Source: Parelaphostrongylus tenuis
Taxonomy: Eukaryota; Nematoda; Chromadorea; Rhabditida; Metastrongylidae
Direction: 5' to 3'
Assembly (NCBI GenBank): GCA_019055375.1
Contig: JAHQIW010003777.1
Span: 124,001-188,000, forward strand
Length of the DNA stretch: 64,000 nt
A program made the translations under genes and the position numbers. How positions within the stretch are numbered: position 1 is the stretch's first letter; each line of letters starts with the position of its first letter. Under the pieces are notes generated by a model, which was given only the letters and a program-made list of their open reading frames with translations, was not told the DNA's origin and made no database searches. Positions 53,401 to 64,000 of this stretch are shown piece by piece.

Positions 53401-55750
53401 CGAAGTAAAATTTTCGGTACCTATAAGTTAGACGAGGACAAATTTTCAAGTTGATCTCATTCGCTAATCAGGACGTTTTCATAAAAGTATTAGTAATCAT
53501 ATAAAAGCTCAAATCTCTGGCTACACCAGTGCATTGCCGTTTTTTCAGAATCCCTTATATCGCTGTAGCATATGTGATTAAATTTCGTTTCTCATTCGCC
53601 TTTCGCTTTAATTTTTGCCATGCGTGTGAATCGCTGGCAGCCAGAAAAGCATATCAGCGTGCAAATAATTTTCCGTAGCATCAGACTCCGAGTTTTTATC
53701 TGGAATTTCCGTCCATATGGTAAAAATTCCAAATTCAGTAACAATGTTCCAAACGTGGTCGGTCGTTCCGCCTCGGCTCCGCTCTCCCGTTCCGTGAATT
53801 GGCCGGGAAGCAAAGTTGGCGAAAAGGTTCATAGCTAAGTAAAATGTGAAGGTAAGCCACAGCAACGATTTATTAGCAAGATAATCTGAGAATCTGATGA
53901 AAGGAAGCCTCAGTGACTACTTGTTAGTAAGATAATCGCTTGATCTACTGCATAATCCTAAAGCGATCTACCGCATCATGCGTTTAAACGGCGACAATTC
54001 TTATTATTTTATTGAGCATTTTTTGCCGCATAGACAGAAACTTTAAATGAAAATGCTTGATTTCGGCACAACGGAAAATGTGTATGCGATAACATGGTTT
54101 TCGTGCTTCCAGCGATTCATACGCATAAAAAAATAGGCGAAATGAGAGTGTGAAATAAAATTTTTTCCTGCATGCTACAGCATTATAAAAGGGTGTTTTT
54201 GCGAAACGTAGTTGTAGGCAGAGATTTGAGTCCTCGCATATCTGCAAATACTCCTAGGAAATTGCCTGTTCAGTGAATGAGAGTGGTTTAAAAATTTGTC
54301 ACCGTTTAACATACAACTACTAATTTTTCTTCCACCTCAAGCATCTTTCGCTTGGACAAAGCTTCTAATTCAGGCTTTCAATAACCATCCGATAGCGAAA
54401 ATCTCAACGGTCTCAATGACAAGCTTGATTTTCGAGAAGGATGTTCTAATGCGCTGTTGCAGCTAAAACATTCTTGAGTTTCGCACTCGGCGCCGTGTCG
54501 ATCGTGCAGCGCAATTTACATGTGGCATCCGGTGCGCGATGAGTGTAAAACTCAATATTCTTTCAGCTGTAACGACGAACTGAAAACTCTCTCTCAAAAA
54601 CTAAGCATGTCTTTGAATTTCTAAGATTTGCGCCATTGAATGGGTGTGAAAGCCTGAAGAGAAAGGCCGTGTCTAGTGAAAACTACTCAGATGTGCAGCA
54701 CAGCTCTATTCCTGTTATACAGCTCGAAAAGAGAATTTTTCCAAAGGCAAGCACTCCACTGAAATCCTCGATAATGGAGCAATTGACTGATTATTGAACA
54801 GCGACGGCTTGATGCCAATGTTGCAATAGGCATGCACATAGCCGTGGAAGGCATACGCGCCACATGCGAAATGCAATGTTAATTTCAGTGTTACAGCACA
54901 ATAAAGAGATTTCTTGGAAAACCAAGAACACGATCAAATTTGACGAGATCTGTGTTATCGAAAAACTGCTGAATTTTTTGAGAGAAACTTTGCTCATGGA
55001 ATGATGCTCAAGTGTCAAATAACATATTTTTTTCCTGTTACAGTGTAATACAGAAACCTTTCAAAAATAAACACACCTTTCAGTTTTTTGAGACTTAAGC
55101 TAACGGATAAGTACTAAAATGTCTAGAAAGAGCGAAAAATACTTCTCTTTTGAATATGGGTGCTGATAGGAGAAGTAGCATACCATACGCAGTGATAAAC
55201 GCGCGCTCTTCCTACCCTTACTTAAGCTACATATTGGAAATCCCTCCATATAGACCTTCATTTGAATTATCTTTTACAAAGACTATTACTGCTGAAAATA
55301 AAGGATTTCAGAAGAAAAAAATCACCCTATATATCAAAAAACTCTTGTAAAAGGTTCTCCAGTGATATACCATTCTTCTGTAACGATGAGACACCTCTGA
55401 CTTGTTAACTTCATCTATATTTACCAATAAACCACTTGTGACGCCACGCGACGGGGTAGCATTCTAGGCGTGAAATGTGGTCTTGTTTTTGCTCTTACAG
55501 CATTCTATGATAACCTTTGAAAAAAACCATTATGTTGTAAGAATTCTCGTGATTGTGTTATCTAATAACTAACAAAACTCCGATGAAGAGACATATCGAA
55601 GTCTCAACCGAGCAAATGAAGAAAATTAGATGTAAAACTAATTTATTTTCAAAGTTGCAAAGTAATGAAAAAGCTTTTACAGAAATTAGACCCATAGTTG
55701 AAATCGCAGAGATTTATGCCTTCGAATGATTACCAAATGCATGGGAAAAG
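53400..55750. repeat. Long run of diverged '160-bp' units
   Basis: Markers of the GTTACAGCxxAATAAAxxxxCxTTTxAAAAA type recur near 53,565, 54,170, 54,450, 54,710, 54,885, 55,035, 55,495 and 55,660, at spacings of ~140-180 bp or multiples. ATTCGGCAGC/CATCCGATAGC-like markers lie between. The units are too divergent to give one consensus by eye. No gene is evident apart from the doubtful frames at 53,592-53,865. Confidence 0.45.
53592..53865 (-). CDS. Doubtful open frame with hydrophobic N-terminus
   Basis: On the minus strand an open frame of 85 codons starts MLWLTFTFYLAMNLFANFA, a plausible signal peptide, and continues with an acidic/aromatic C-terminal part (GIFTIWTEIPDKNSES) to a stop at ~53,608. 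The plus strand is open across the same bases for 72 codons. The stretch at 53,755-53,810 is GC-rich with several CpG. It lies within the diverged unit run, which lowers the odds of a real gene. Confidence 0.2.
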
Positions 55751-55899
55751 CTGTTATCGCATCGAGAAAGGTCTTCAAACAATCGTGTACCTCAACTGGT
55801 ACACGCGGCCCCTTAGGGGTTAAGCTGAAGCGGTGTTTCAGTGGGTTCATCTAGTTGATGATACCAGTAAGATTGCTATTGTAGACGAAAGACAAGATT

Positions 55900-56520
55900 T
55901 TTGCGATGAGCGTGAGAAATGTGAGCGATAGTAGAAAGCGATGAGCTACGAGTAAGGAATACATACTACGATAACTACACAGTGAATCAACTCAGCAGTC
56001 AGACAACAGTTGGAAGAACCACAGATATGATAAAGAACAATACGCGCCTTCATCCAACCAGAGCCGCATAGAACAGTGATGCATTCCATACAATGCAAGG
56101 TGAGGAATGTAAGCGAGCGATCGGCGCTGAGCTATCAGTGAAAGACACAAACGATGATGATGGTGCATTCACAACGCAACGTGAGAAATGTAAACGAGGC
56201 GCTGAGCCATGAGGGACTCGAACAATGATGATGCCATAGATCCACCTCCTAGACAATCGACATGCGGTCAAGAGTTGGAAGGACCAGAGACTGTGATGAA
56301 GAATCAATGTACAATGAGAATAATCGATAATACAGTAAACCGACATGGACAACAAAGACAAAGAAGATGGCGAGACGACGGAGATAGATCAACCACTCCC
56401 CGCCGCCGCCTGCTGGTGAATGCCCGTCGGCTGGACGTCGCTTCGCCCATAGAACATAGGTGTGCTGTGCCGGCGACGCGTTCGCATCTCGACGGCCTAT
56501 CGACTGAATGATAGAGTCGA
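55900..56520. repeat. Three-copy repeat R2, extended copy
   Basis: The R2 core (ACATGCGGTCAAGAGTTGGA, ATGAGAATAATCGATAATAC, GACGACGGAGATAGATC, GTGAATGCCCGTCGGCTGGACG) is preceded by ~300 bp with internal near-repeats of GTGAGAAATGTxAxCGA (55,910, 56,100, 56,182). A plus-strand frame of 100 codons (56,209-56,511) is Arg-rich and not kept in the other copies. Confidence 0.5.
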
Positions 56521-56985
56521 TTAAGTCGACATTATCGACAACGCCAGGTCAAAGCTGTCTCTTAAGTGGTGATTCTAAATACTGTCTTCATCACAAAGAA
56601 TTTATCATTAAGGCTTCAAAGTCTCCGATGCATCCGTTAGTGACCATGACAATGCGGAAACCACACATACAACTTCGTTATTTCGGGCATATTGGAATCA
56701 AAATTGTATGAAATTAACAGTAAGTCTAATCTCGATTTTTTTATCTGATGAATCCGCACACTGTCTTCTTCGTAATGAATCATTTACCAACGATTCATAG
56801 TTGATCGAGCATTCGAAAAGGAGCGTGGAAATACGAAAACCACACGTACAATCGGTACCACGCACATATTGGAATGACAAATCATATAAAATTAGCATTA
56901 TGTTGATCGAAACTGTTTTGTTATGTGATGAATCTATGCACTGTCTTCTTCATAATTACCTTTCACTACCGCTTCAGGTTCAGCA
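56520..56985 (+). repeat. Tandem family C, 2-3 units
   Basis: AAATTAACAGTA (~56,715) and AAATTAGCATTA (~56,890), CTGTCTTC (56,575; 56,760; 56,940) and CATATTGGAAT (56,690; 56,867) give a period of ~175-185 bp. It is directly followed by satellite A. Confidence 0.6.
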
Positions 56986-56989
56986 AGCT

Positions 56990-59420
56990 TTCACGTAATC
57001 GGTATCACTTCATCGGTTCAAATTTCCTCCAGATTATCGGTGAACCTGTGGATCTGTTGTTTATACCTAACAACACTCTCGCATTCTGACTAATCAGACA
57101 GTTCTGTTTCAGTCCTGCAGAATGCCAAATATCTTTTTTTACTCCTTCTTACCCAGATTTCACCATTCATGTGATAGGCATGCCTTCATCATTTCGCATC
57201 CGCTGCATAATATCTGTTGAACTGTGTAGGATTTCAAATTTTTAGTGAACACGATTTCCCAATTTTCATAGTTTATTCACATCTTAGTCTCCTCCACGAG
57301 AGTACGAAATAGCTTTTTCTGATTTGCCATGCCAAGTCTTTATTATTCGTATATCGTAATTTCTTTATCGTTTCAATCCCCTCCAGAATATCGGTGAAAT
57401 TTGTATGGGTCTCAAGTTGTCACTTCACAGCATCCTCTAATTCTGACGGTCTGAGCGCTCCTTATTTTCCTCTAACACAAGGCCTTATGGGCTTTTCTGC
57501 CTTATCGTATCCAAATATTTTCACTCATCGAATAAGCATGTCTTCATCACTTGAATCCCCTTCAAAAATACGTGAAATTTTATATGAATCTCAGGATCTT
57601 ACTAAAAGGAATTCTCGCCTTTTGTGGGTTTGAACACAGCTTATTTTCTTCCAAGAGAATACCAAATAATATTCTCTGCCTTTTCGTACTCGAACCTTAA
57701 TATTCATGCAATTGATATGCCTTCAGCAATTTGAATCCCCTCCTGTTCATTATGAATCTGTGATCAACACAAAATTTCACTGATATTCCATTGGGAATTT
57801 GAATGAACGAAGACATACTGATTACATAAGGAGTGATTTGGGCGCAAAAAAAGCAGAGATAAAAATATTTACTACACTATTTTACTAAAACAAAAGGTAT
57901 TTGAACCGTCAGAAATCGAGATTGCTTTCATTGAAGGCGTGAGATCCATACAACGTTTCGCCGACATTCTTCTACCATTGTGACGATTTACACACGTCTT
58001 TTGTTTCCTCAAAAGAATGCTCAATATTCTTCTCTACCTTTCCCAACCCAAATATCAAAATTTATGTACTTGGTGCGTCTTCATCGATTCAAATCCCTCC
58101 AGAATATCTGTGAAACTTTCTGTGGATTTCTGCTGTTTTCTTAACAGCATCCCCGTGTCCTAGCAGTTCAAACAGACTTTATTTTTCTTCTAAATGGTTC
58201 AGATTGTTTTTTCTACATTTTCGCACACATGTATTTCAATTATTGTAATTGATATGTCTACATGAATTTAAATCCGCTTCAGAATATCGTTGAAACTTTG
58301 CCTGGATCCTACGGTCTTACTAAACTGCATTCTGTGCTTCTGACGGTTTAAAGACGTCCTAATTCACTTAAGTAATGTACCAGATATTTTCCACTTTTTG
58401 GTACCCATTTGTTTCCACTCGTATGTAATCCGTATGTCTTCATAATCAAATCTCCTCTAGAATATCGAGGAAACTTGCCATGGATCTCAGGTTATTAATG
58501 AACGCATTCTCGATTTCTGACGGTTCAAACATCTTTCATTTCGGTTTCACAGAGCGCCAGATATTTTTTCCCCTTTCTCAAATCTAAATTACTCCATTAA
58601 CGTAATCGGTAAGTCTTTATAGATTCAAATCACCTTCAAAGTTTCAGTGAAGCTTTAAATAAATCTCAGGTTTTGAAGGACGGCAATCCTGGTTTCTGGC
58701 GGTTTAAACTGGACTTAATTTCCTCCAAAAGAGTAGCAAAAAATGTCCTTTACCTTTTCGTTCCCAAATCTTTTCATTCAAATGATAGGTATGTCTTTTC
58801 TCATTCAAATACACCGCAGATTTTTGGTGGAGTTTTGTATGGGGCTTAGGTTTTCACAGAACACTCAAGCTTTCTAAAGGTTCGCACACACTCTTCTTAG
58901 TGCAATAGAATATTGCAATACAATACCAAACATCTTATTCTACTTTTTCGCACTTGAAACTCCCCATTCATGTTACCGGTATGTCTTTGCTGATTTAAAT
59001 GCTATTCAAAGTACTGGTGAAATTTTGTATTTATCTTGGGCTCCTAATGAAACGTATTCTCGGTCTCTGACAGTTGAAACACTTCTTATTTTCCTAGAAA
59101 AGAGTACGACAATTTTGTTCACCCAAAACGCCTCCTTATGTAATCGGCATGCCTTCGCCGATTCGAATCCCCTTCAGGTTATTGGTGAAACTTCTATATG
59201 CATCAGTATCAGATTCAACTGCGTGATCGCGTTCTGACAGTTTGAACACGTCTTATTTACCACCAACAGACTACCAAATATTTTTTTTCTACCTTTGCGT
59301 ATCCAAAACCTAAAATTCATGCAGTCTGCATATGTTCGTCGATTCAAATACCTTCCAGAATATTGGTGAAACTTTGTATATATCTCTGGCTTTATTGATG
59401 GATTTATTCTCGTCAACTGA
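56990..59420 (+). repeat. Satellite A array, ~14 units of ~179 bp
   Basis: The marker (A)GAATATCGGTGAAACTT occurs at ~57,031, 57,207, 57,385, 57,564, 57,743, then 58,101, 58,281, 58,459, 58,638, 58,818, 59,007, 59,176 and 59,357. Spacings are 176-181 bp, apart from one of 189 and one of 169. Units share TTCTGACGGTTCAAACACGTCTTATTTTCC in parts and TACCAAATATTTTTTTCTACCTTTTCG in parts, with substantial divergence. The period is near one nucleosome repeat. No coding frame. Confidence 0.85.
57765..57975 (-). repeat. Satellite A unit in inverted orientation
   Basis: Within the array one segment reads on the minus strand: TTTCACTGATATTCC at ~57,776 and GTTTCGCCGACATTC at ~57,955 are complements of the array marker, ~180 bp apart. 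GAACCGTCAGAAATCGAG is the complement of the CTGACGGTTC marker. The forward markers on both sides (57,743 and 58,101) are two periods apart, so register is kept. Confidence 0.75.
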
Positions 59421-60105
59421 GGTGCGGAGTTGTGGAGTTTACTCTGTTTTCGGGCATATCGACCACACTGATGAGGTGATGTAGCTAGTGAACGCTCAAA
59501 GTAAGTATAATGGAAAGCGAGGAACTCAAAATCACGAACCCACTTCATTTTGATTGATTAGTAAAATCTCCTTATTTTTTTCTCGCCAAACTGTGGTACC
59601 GAGTCAAAAATTATATCCTGTTGATGGGCATATCGACGGCATTCATGACCGGATGAAGCAAGCGCACGATTGAATTACTACAGTGCAGTATGAGAAAGCG
59701 TAAATTCACGAAACCGCTTCATTTGGATTGTTTAATAAGTTTTCGTGATTTCTTCGCCGCGGATTAGTGTCCCGGATTGTGTTATATTCTGCTTTCAGGC
59801 ATATCAATGATATTGTTGACTAGTTGAAGCTGGTGAGCGCTACAAATAAAAAAACAGAGTGTGAGAGGACTTAAATTGATGAAACCGCCTCATTATATTT
59901 ATTACTGATTTTCTCTGATTTTTCTCTGCAATTGAGGCTCCGAGTTAAAAATGTTATCCTGTTTTCGGACATATCGATGGCACTGATGACCGGAATAAGT
60001 TGATGAACGCTTCAAACAAGAGAAGAAGAGTGAGAAAACATAAATCCAAGAAACCGCCTTTTTCGGATTAACTAATCAATTTTCGTTATATTCGACTGTT
60101 TTATG
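59420..60105 (+). repeat. Satellite B array (~172 bp), four units
   Basis: The marker CGGGCATATC (or variants) occurs at 59,451, 59,625, 59,796 and 59,966. The paralogous first copy has one unit at this place (12,974). Shared elements are GAAACCGCxTCATTTxGATT and TTTTTCTCGCCAACTG. Confidence 0.75.
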
Positions 60106-60135
60106 AAACAGAAATCATTTTTATTTTCCTCCATT

Positions 60136-60345
60136 TGCGGTGTTATGATGTTTCAATATACCCAATAATGTAGAGGGGTGTGCAAAAACGTTTGCATGAG
60201 CCAAATTCGAACCCAAATCTCACTCTTTCCGGGAACGAATGCTGGCCGTTACACCACCGACGACCACCATAAGGTCTGGATTTTAACCCCGGCTGACGCA
60301 AACGTTTTTGCACACCGCTCCACATTGTTGAGTATATTACTTTTT
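60136..60345. mobile_element. Fold-back SINE: two family 1 tRNA-like heads facing each other
   Basis: The ends GGTGTGCAAAAACGTTTGC (60,177-60,195) and GCAAACGTTTTTGCACACC (60,297-60,315) are inverted repeats. Inside, a minus-strand tRNA-like copy (60,193-60,263, T-loop complement of TTCGAAT) meets the 3' half of a plus-strand copy (60,272-60,300, GGTCTGGATTTTAACCCC). At the equivalent place in the first segment copy (13,163-13,234) a full plus-strand head remains and the minus one is gone. Confidence 0.6.
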
Positions 60346-60904
60346 GAAACCTTGTCTAAAATTGGTTCTTCCTGACAGCATATTTTGAGCCTTTCGTGGG
60401 GTCTGTTATAGAACTGAAAAGTGTAATACACGCTTTAGGCTTTGCAGTCTCGTCAGTCTCACAATGCCTCTCGTCTGAGCCAATGCCTTTTGAGGGACAA
60501 CCCTCCCACATAAAGAAATCGTCGATGAACATGTTGCAATGCCGCATGTAAAGTGAAAATTTATTTCATTCACGACAGAGATAACATGTCACTACATGAG
60601 CAGTGACATGATCACCGGACACTGCAGTGATTAACAGTCAATTGCTCAAGACTGCTATTTTTGGTATACATCTTTATATTTGACTATTTTTCTAAGACCT
60701 CGCTCAAAGTTGGTTCACCCTGACAGCATATTTTTAATGAGGTTTCTTTTGGTACCTATACAGTTCAATAAAGTTCCAGCCTTTACACTGCCGCATGTAA
60801 AATAAGAACTCACTTTATCCACGAAAGATGACATATTACCGCATCTCCAGCGAACAATCGCCGGACATTGCCATAACAGACCTCATGAAAGGCTAAAAAT
60901 ATGC
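60346..60904 (+). repeat. CACGTGTTTCGG-family repeat, two units (second copy)
   Basis: Collinear with 13,270-13,860: CTTCCTGACAGCATATTT, GTGTAATACACGCTTTAGGC, ACATGAGCAGTGACATGATC and TACAGTTCAATAAAGTTCC. Confidence 0.6.
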
Positions 60905-61340
60905 TGTCATAATAAGTTTTCGTAAGCTTGTTTTCTAGTCAACTGCAGTGTCGAGTTAAGAAGTTTACCTAATTGTCATGCATATCAATGACATTGATTA
61001 CCGTAGAGTGTTAATGAATGCTTCAAGTAAGAGAATTGATTGTTAGAAACTTTTATTTCATAAACCTCTTCATTCAGATTGATTAATGATTTTTGGTAAT
61101 TTTTTTCTCGTCAACTAGGGAACTGAGTTAGGCAGTTGAACCGTTTTCGGGCATATCGATGGACACTGATGATCCCAGAAAGCTAGTGAACGTCTCAGAT
61201 AAGAGAATAGAGTGTGTGAAAACATAAATTAATGAGATCGCTCTATTTTGGCTGACCTATGATTTTGCAAGATTTTCTCTTCTTGTCAATTAGGGGACCA
61301 AGTGAAGCAGTTTGATTGTTTTCGGGCATGTCGATGATGT
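60905..61340 (+). repeat. Satellite B units after the SINE
   Basis: Marker near 60,976 (ATGCATATC), then CGGGCATATC at 61,148 and CGGGCATGTC at 61,323. Collinear with 13,860-14,440. Confidence 0.7.
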
Positions 61341-61489
61341 CGATCACATCTGCAACTATTATATAACATTTGTTCAAACTTGCTTTTTTTCTTTATCCCC
61401 TCTTTCTGTTTTGAGAATTATCAATTCCGATACTAGTCTTCGTTTGCGGTTCGACCTCTTTAAGACTGATCAACGTCTAGAGCTTTTCT

Positions 61490-62702
61490 ATATGCTATTA
61501 ACGTAGTAAAAACGACGCCCACTAGTCTTGAAAACCCCTACTTTCCAATGCGGCTGCTACATTCTTGGTATAGCAAGCGAAGTTATCAGCTCTCAGTGCA
61601 TATTAACATCGACGTTGTTGCATTCTTTAGTTCGAAAACAAATTGCCTTCATGGTACAGTTTATATAAGAAACTGATATGGAGAGGGTTCCAGGATGTGT
61701 TCGGAGTAAGCCTTAATAGAAATTCGCAATCAATAATTCAAGGAGTGTTTCTGTGAGGAAGAGAAGATTCAGCGGTCCAGGCTTCCCATGTAGTTATGGG
61801 CAGCTGCAGCCGGTTACAAATAGTTTTATTGAAGTTACCTGGAGAGGCTGGAAGCGGACGAAGTACAATAGATCGTCTTGAGGCCATTCAACTGAAAGGA
61901 AATGCATAAAACACCTGAATTAGCGTCCATGTCCAGTGAAAATTGCCGCCTTGATAAATGACGTTCAAAGCGATTACAGGAGACAACAAAAGTACTCACA
62001 GCTATAGAAGGATTGAAGAAAGTATGTTCTGTTTTTCCATAAATGTTCCAATTGCTATAACACACTGATAATGGAAAGTCTGGAGGGAGTTATCGACATA
62101 GTGGCATCGCGCTCAGTATTCAACACTATTTTTGGCAGACTATCCACCGCCCTGTAACTTACCATCATAATGATGACTTTGAAGCAATGCATGGAATCAG
62201 GTAATATCAGAATTGAGATTTATGCCCGACAATTGATTCTGAGCCACGAATGTGGTCTGTTGTAGGCACTTATGCAATGCAATACACGTGTTTCAGCCAT
62301 GACAGCCTCGCCATTTCGCCTTAGAAAATCCTTTGGAGGGAACCTAACCCCCTTACATAGAGCAGAAGCAAAAGTACTATTTATAAATGGCGTTGAGTTC
62401 CTTCCAAGAAGGACTGGCTAAAGCGAAGGGCACTGTGCAGCTTCTTCTTGGAGATTCTTCATTTTTAGAAATGATTCCTTTCCTGACAATCAAAATGAGT
62501 ACCGTTTCCTCTGCACAGTTTCATTTGTTGCTCGGCTTTAAAGAACTATAGGAAAACTTTGGCTGCTTAAAAAGAAGAAAAAGAAGCTACGAGAACGAAA
62601 ACTATGAAATAACTTTCAGAAGCAACTTCAAAATGGTTCAATATGTGAAATTTAGCCACACGGAAAATATCGCTTCTGGATTTCATATCGTCCTCATTTC
62701 AC
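61490..62702. repeat. Duplicated segment S, second copy
   Basis: Partner of 14,441-15,820. The plus reading near 61,755-61,880 (SGPGFP...TNSFIEVTWRGW) continues slightly beyond the first copy. About 80 bp present in the first copy near 15,370-15,450 is absent here (~62,385). It is interrupted at 62,715 by RTE. Confidence 0.55.
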
Positions 62703-62714
62703 TGAACAAAAAGT

Positions 62715-63909
62715 CACCTGTCACCTGTCGTCCCGTTGATCGTCGAGTGACTCGAGCGGGTACCAGCAACTCTTCCATTTTTCCCTATCGCGTGCAAGAG
62801 TAGCCCAGTGGGTCCTCCTCGCTCTAGGGATTCGCTGAGCATCATATCTTTCTTCTATCGCTGTCCTGAAGAAATCGTACCAGCGGGCAGTGGTCTTCCT
62901 TTAGAGCGCTTGACGTCCCGAGGAATCCAGTCGGTAACAGCTCTCGTCCATCGGTTGTCGTTGAGCGCATCACGTGTCCGGCCCACCTTATTTTCGATAT
63001 CCTGGCGTGTAGAACGGCGTCTCTGATTTTCGATCGTTGACGTAGGTCGGAACTTCGGATCCTTTCTCTCATTTGCGAGATACGGGATACTCCTTGCATC
63101 AACCTTTCGACTGCGCGTTCGATAACTCCAAGTGATCTTTCATCCTGCTTACGTAGCGCCAGGTTTCTGCTGCATACGTTAGGGCAGGGATAATTGTCGA
63201 GTCGAAAAGGTGGGCACGGAGTCGGATGTTCTTTGTCCTCTTCACTACATCTTCAATGCTCTTAAACGTTCCTCAAGCCGCTCGTTTCGTTCTGTTCAAC
63301 TCTGGTGCTAGGTCGTTCTTTATGTTGATTTCACGACCTAGACAGACATAGCTAGAGCATTCGAAGATTGTCGTTCCGTCGAGCGTGAATGGGGCATTCG
63401 AAACCCATCCGTTCCTCGTGAACATTGTTTTTGTTAGATTTAGTTGAAGACCAATTTTTCCACAGGCGTTATCGAAATCGGTCAATATTCGTTCCGCTTG
63501 ACTGATGTTTGGTGTTATGAGAACGATATCGTCAGCAAAGCGAAGATGATTTGATTGTCGACCGTCAATTTTCACTCCCATATCGTCCCATTCTAATGTT
63601 CGCATGACGTTTTGTAGGGTGGCAGTGAATAAGTTTTGGCGAAATTGTATCGCCTTGTCGCACCCTTCTTCTTACGTCAATGGTGATATTGGTGTAGAAT
63701 GGAGATATTTTGGTCGTGAAATCTTTATAAAGCTCACGAAGGATCATTATGTACCGAGTAGGGACGCGCTGGTATCCAGAGCCTCTATAACCGCTTCTGT
63801 TTCCACTGAATCGAAGGCTTTCTTCAGATCGATGAAAGTGAGACAGAGTGGTTGTTTGTACTCTCGTGAAACTTCAATGAGTCTCGTGATCGTGTGAATG
63901 TGGTTCGGG
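62715..63909 (-). mobile_element. RTE-clade retrotransposon, 5'-truncated insertion with 12-bp target duplication
   Basis: Minus strand, from ~63,909: HIHTI region, motif A (KKAFDSVETE), RRRVRQGDTISPK, LRFADDIVL (~63,545), NLTKTMF, LGREINIKNDLAPELN, then DERSLGVIERAVERL, SSDLRQRSKIRDA and KIRWAGHVMR, ending in tandem GACAGGT units (62,715-62,730). The exact duplication TGAACAAAAAGT flanks it (62,703-62,714 and 63,910-63,921). The uninterrupted equivalent site lies at ~15,823-15,835. The element is broken by shifts but looks younger than the others because the boundaries are intact. Confidence 0.85.
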
Positions 63910-64000
63910 TGAACAAAAAGTAGGCGAAATGAATGGTAAAATCATAAATATCGACGAACCTGAGACCTTCAAGACACATAGTATAACATATAATTTGCGC
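63910..64000. repeat. Duplicated segment S resumes
   Basis: GGTAAAATCATAAATAT and CGAACCTGAGACC match 15,838-15,880. The window ends within the segment. Confidence 0.7.

Noticed and set aside
53620..53838. A plus-strand 72-codon frame opposite the doubtful minus frame
   Set aside because: Both strands are open over the same bases and no motif or splice partner supports this one.
56209..56511. A 100-codon Arg-rich frame
   Set aside because: It lies in repeat R2, whose other two copies do not keep the frame.
56990..59420. CRISPR-like array
   Set aside because: The period is ~179 bp with diverged whole units, not short identical repeats with unique spacers, and the DNA is eukaryotic in character.

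Overview
The window looks like intergenic DNA from an animal genome, most likely a clade V (strongylid, hookworm-like) nematode. That assignment is inference. It rests on an AT-rich composition, RTE, BEL/Pao and Penelope-like retroelements, several Tc1/mariner families, and one short-intron gene fragment with TTTTCAG-type acceptors. No database search was run. There is no operon structure and no complete host gene. Nearly everything recognisable is a broken transposable element or a diverged repeat.

Layout. 1-4,315: weak open frames, then a mariner carrying a ~1.05 kb foldback element, then a tRNA-derived SINE. 4,316-11,508: copy I of a large mosaic block (copies II and III at ~34,706-39,440 and ~46,215-52,280), interrupted at 9,305-11,331 by two Penelope-like (GIY-YIG) fragments in inverted orientation. 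11,509-12,360: 5' part of an RTE element. 12,480-15,920: a segment of two satellites (~179 and ~172 bp), a SINE and unidentified sequence, present again at ~58,960-64,000. 17,410-17,761: a foldback element with tRNA-like parts. 20,165-20,773: the best host-gene candidate, three exon-like segments on the minus strand. 21,700-25,490: a second mariner type, a decayed reverse transcriptase, a paired repeat and a third foldback copy. 27,846-31,645: the most complete RTE element, broken by a SINE and ending in an inverted RTE piece. 33,497-34,705: a BEL/Pao gag fragment. 40,060-45,070: second copies of several earlier repeats. 53,400-56,985: diverged tandem units. 56,990-61,340: the satellite arrays. 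62,715-63,909: a 5'-truncated RTE insertion with a clear target-site duplication.

How it fits together. The same few modules (mariner, foldback, tRNA-like SINE, a '160-bp' unit carrying TAATCATTCGATAGC) recur nested in each other in the same order. Composite elements therefore seem to have been copied as units, and the nesting gives a relative insertion order. The least explained items are the tRNA-derived elements: three tRNA-like folds, some inside terminal inverted repeats and one with direct terminal repeats and a 14-bp target duplication.
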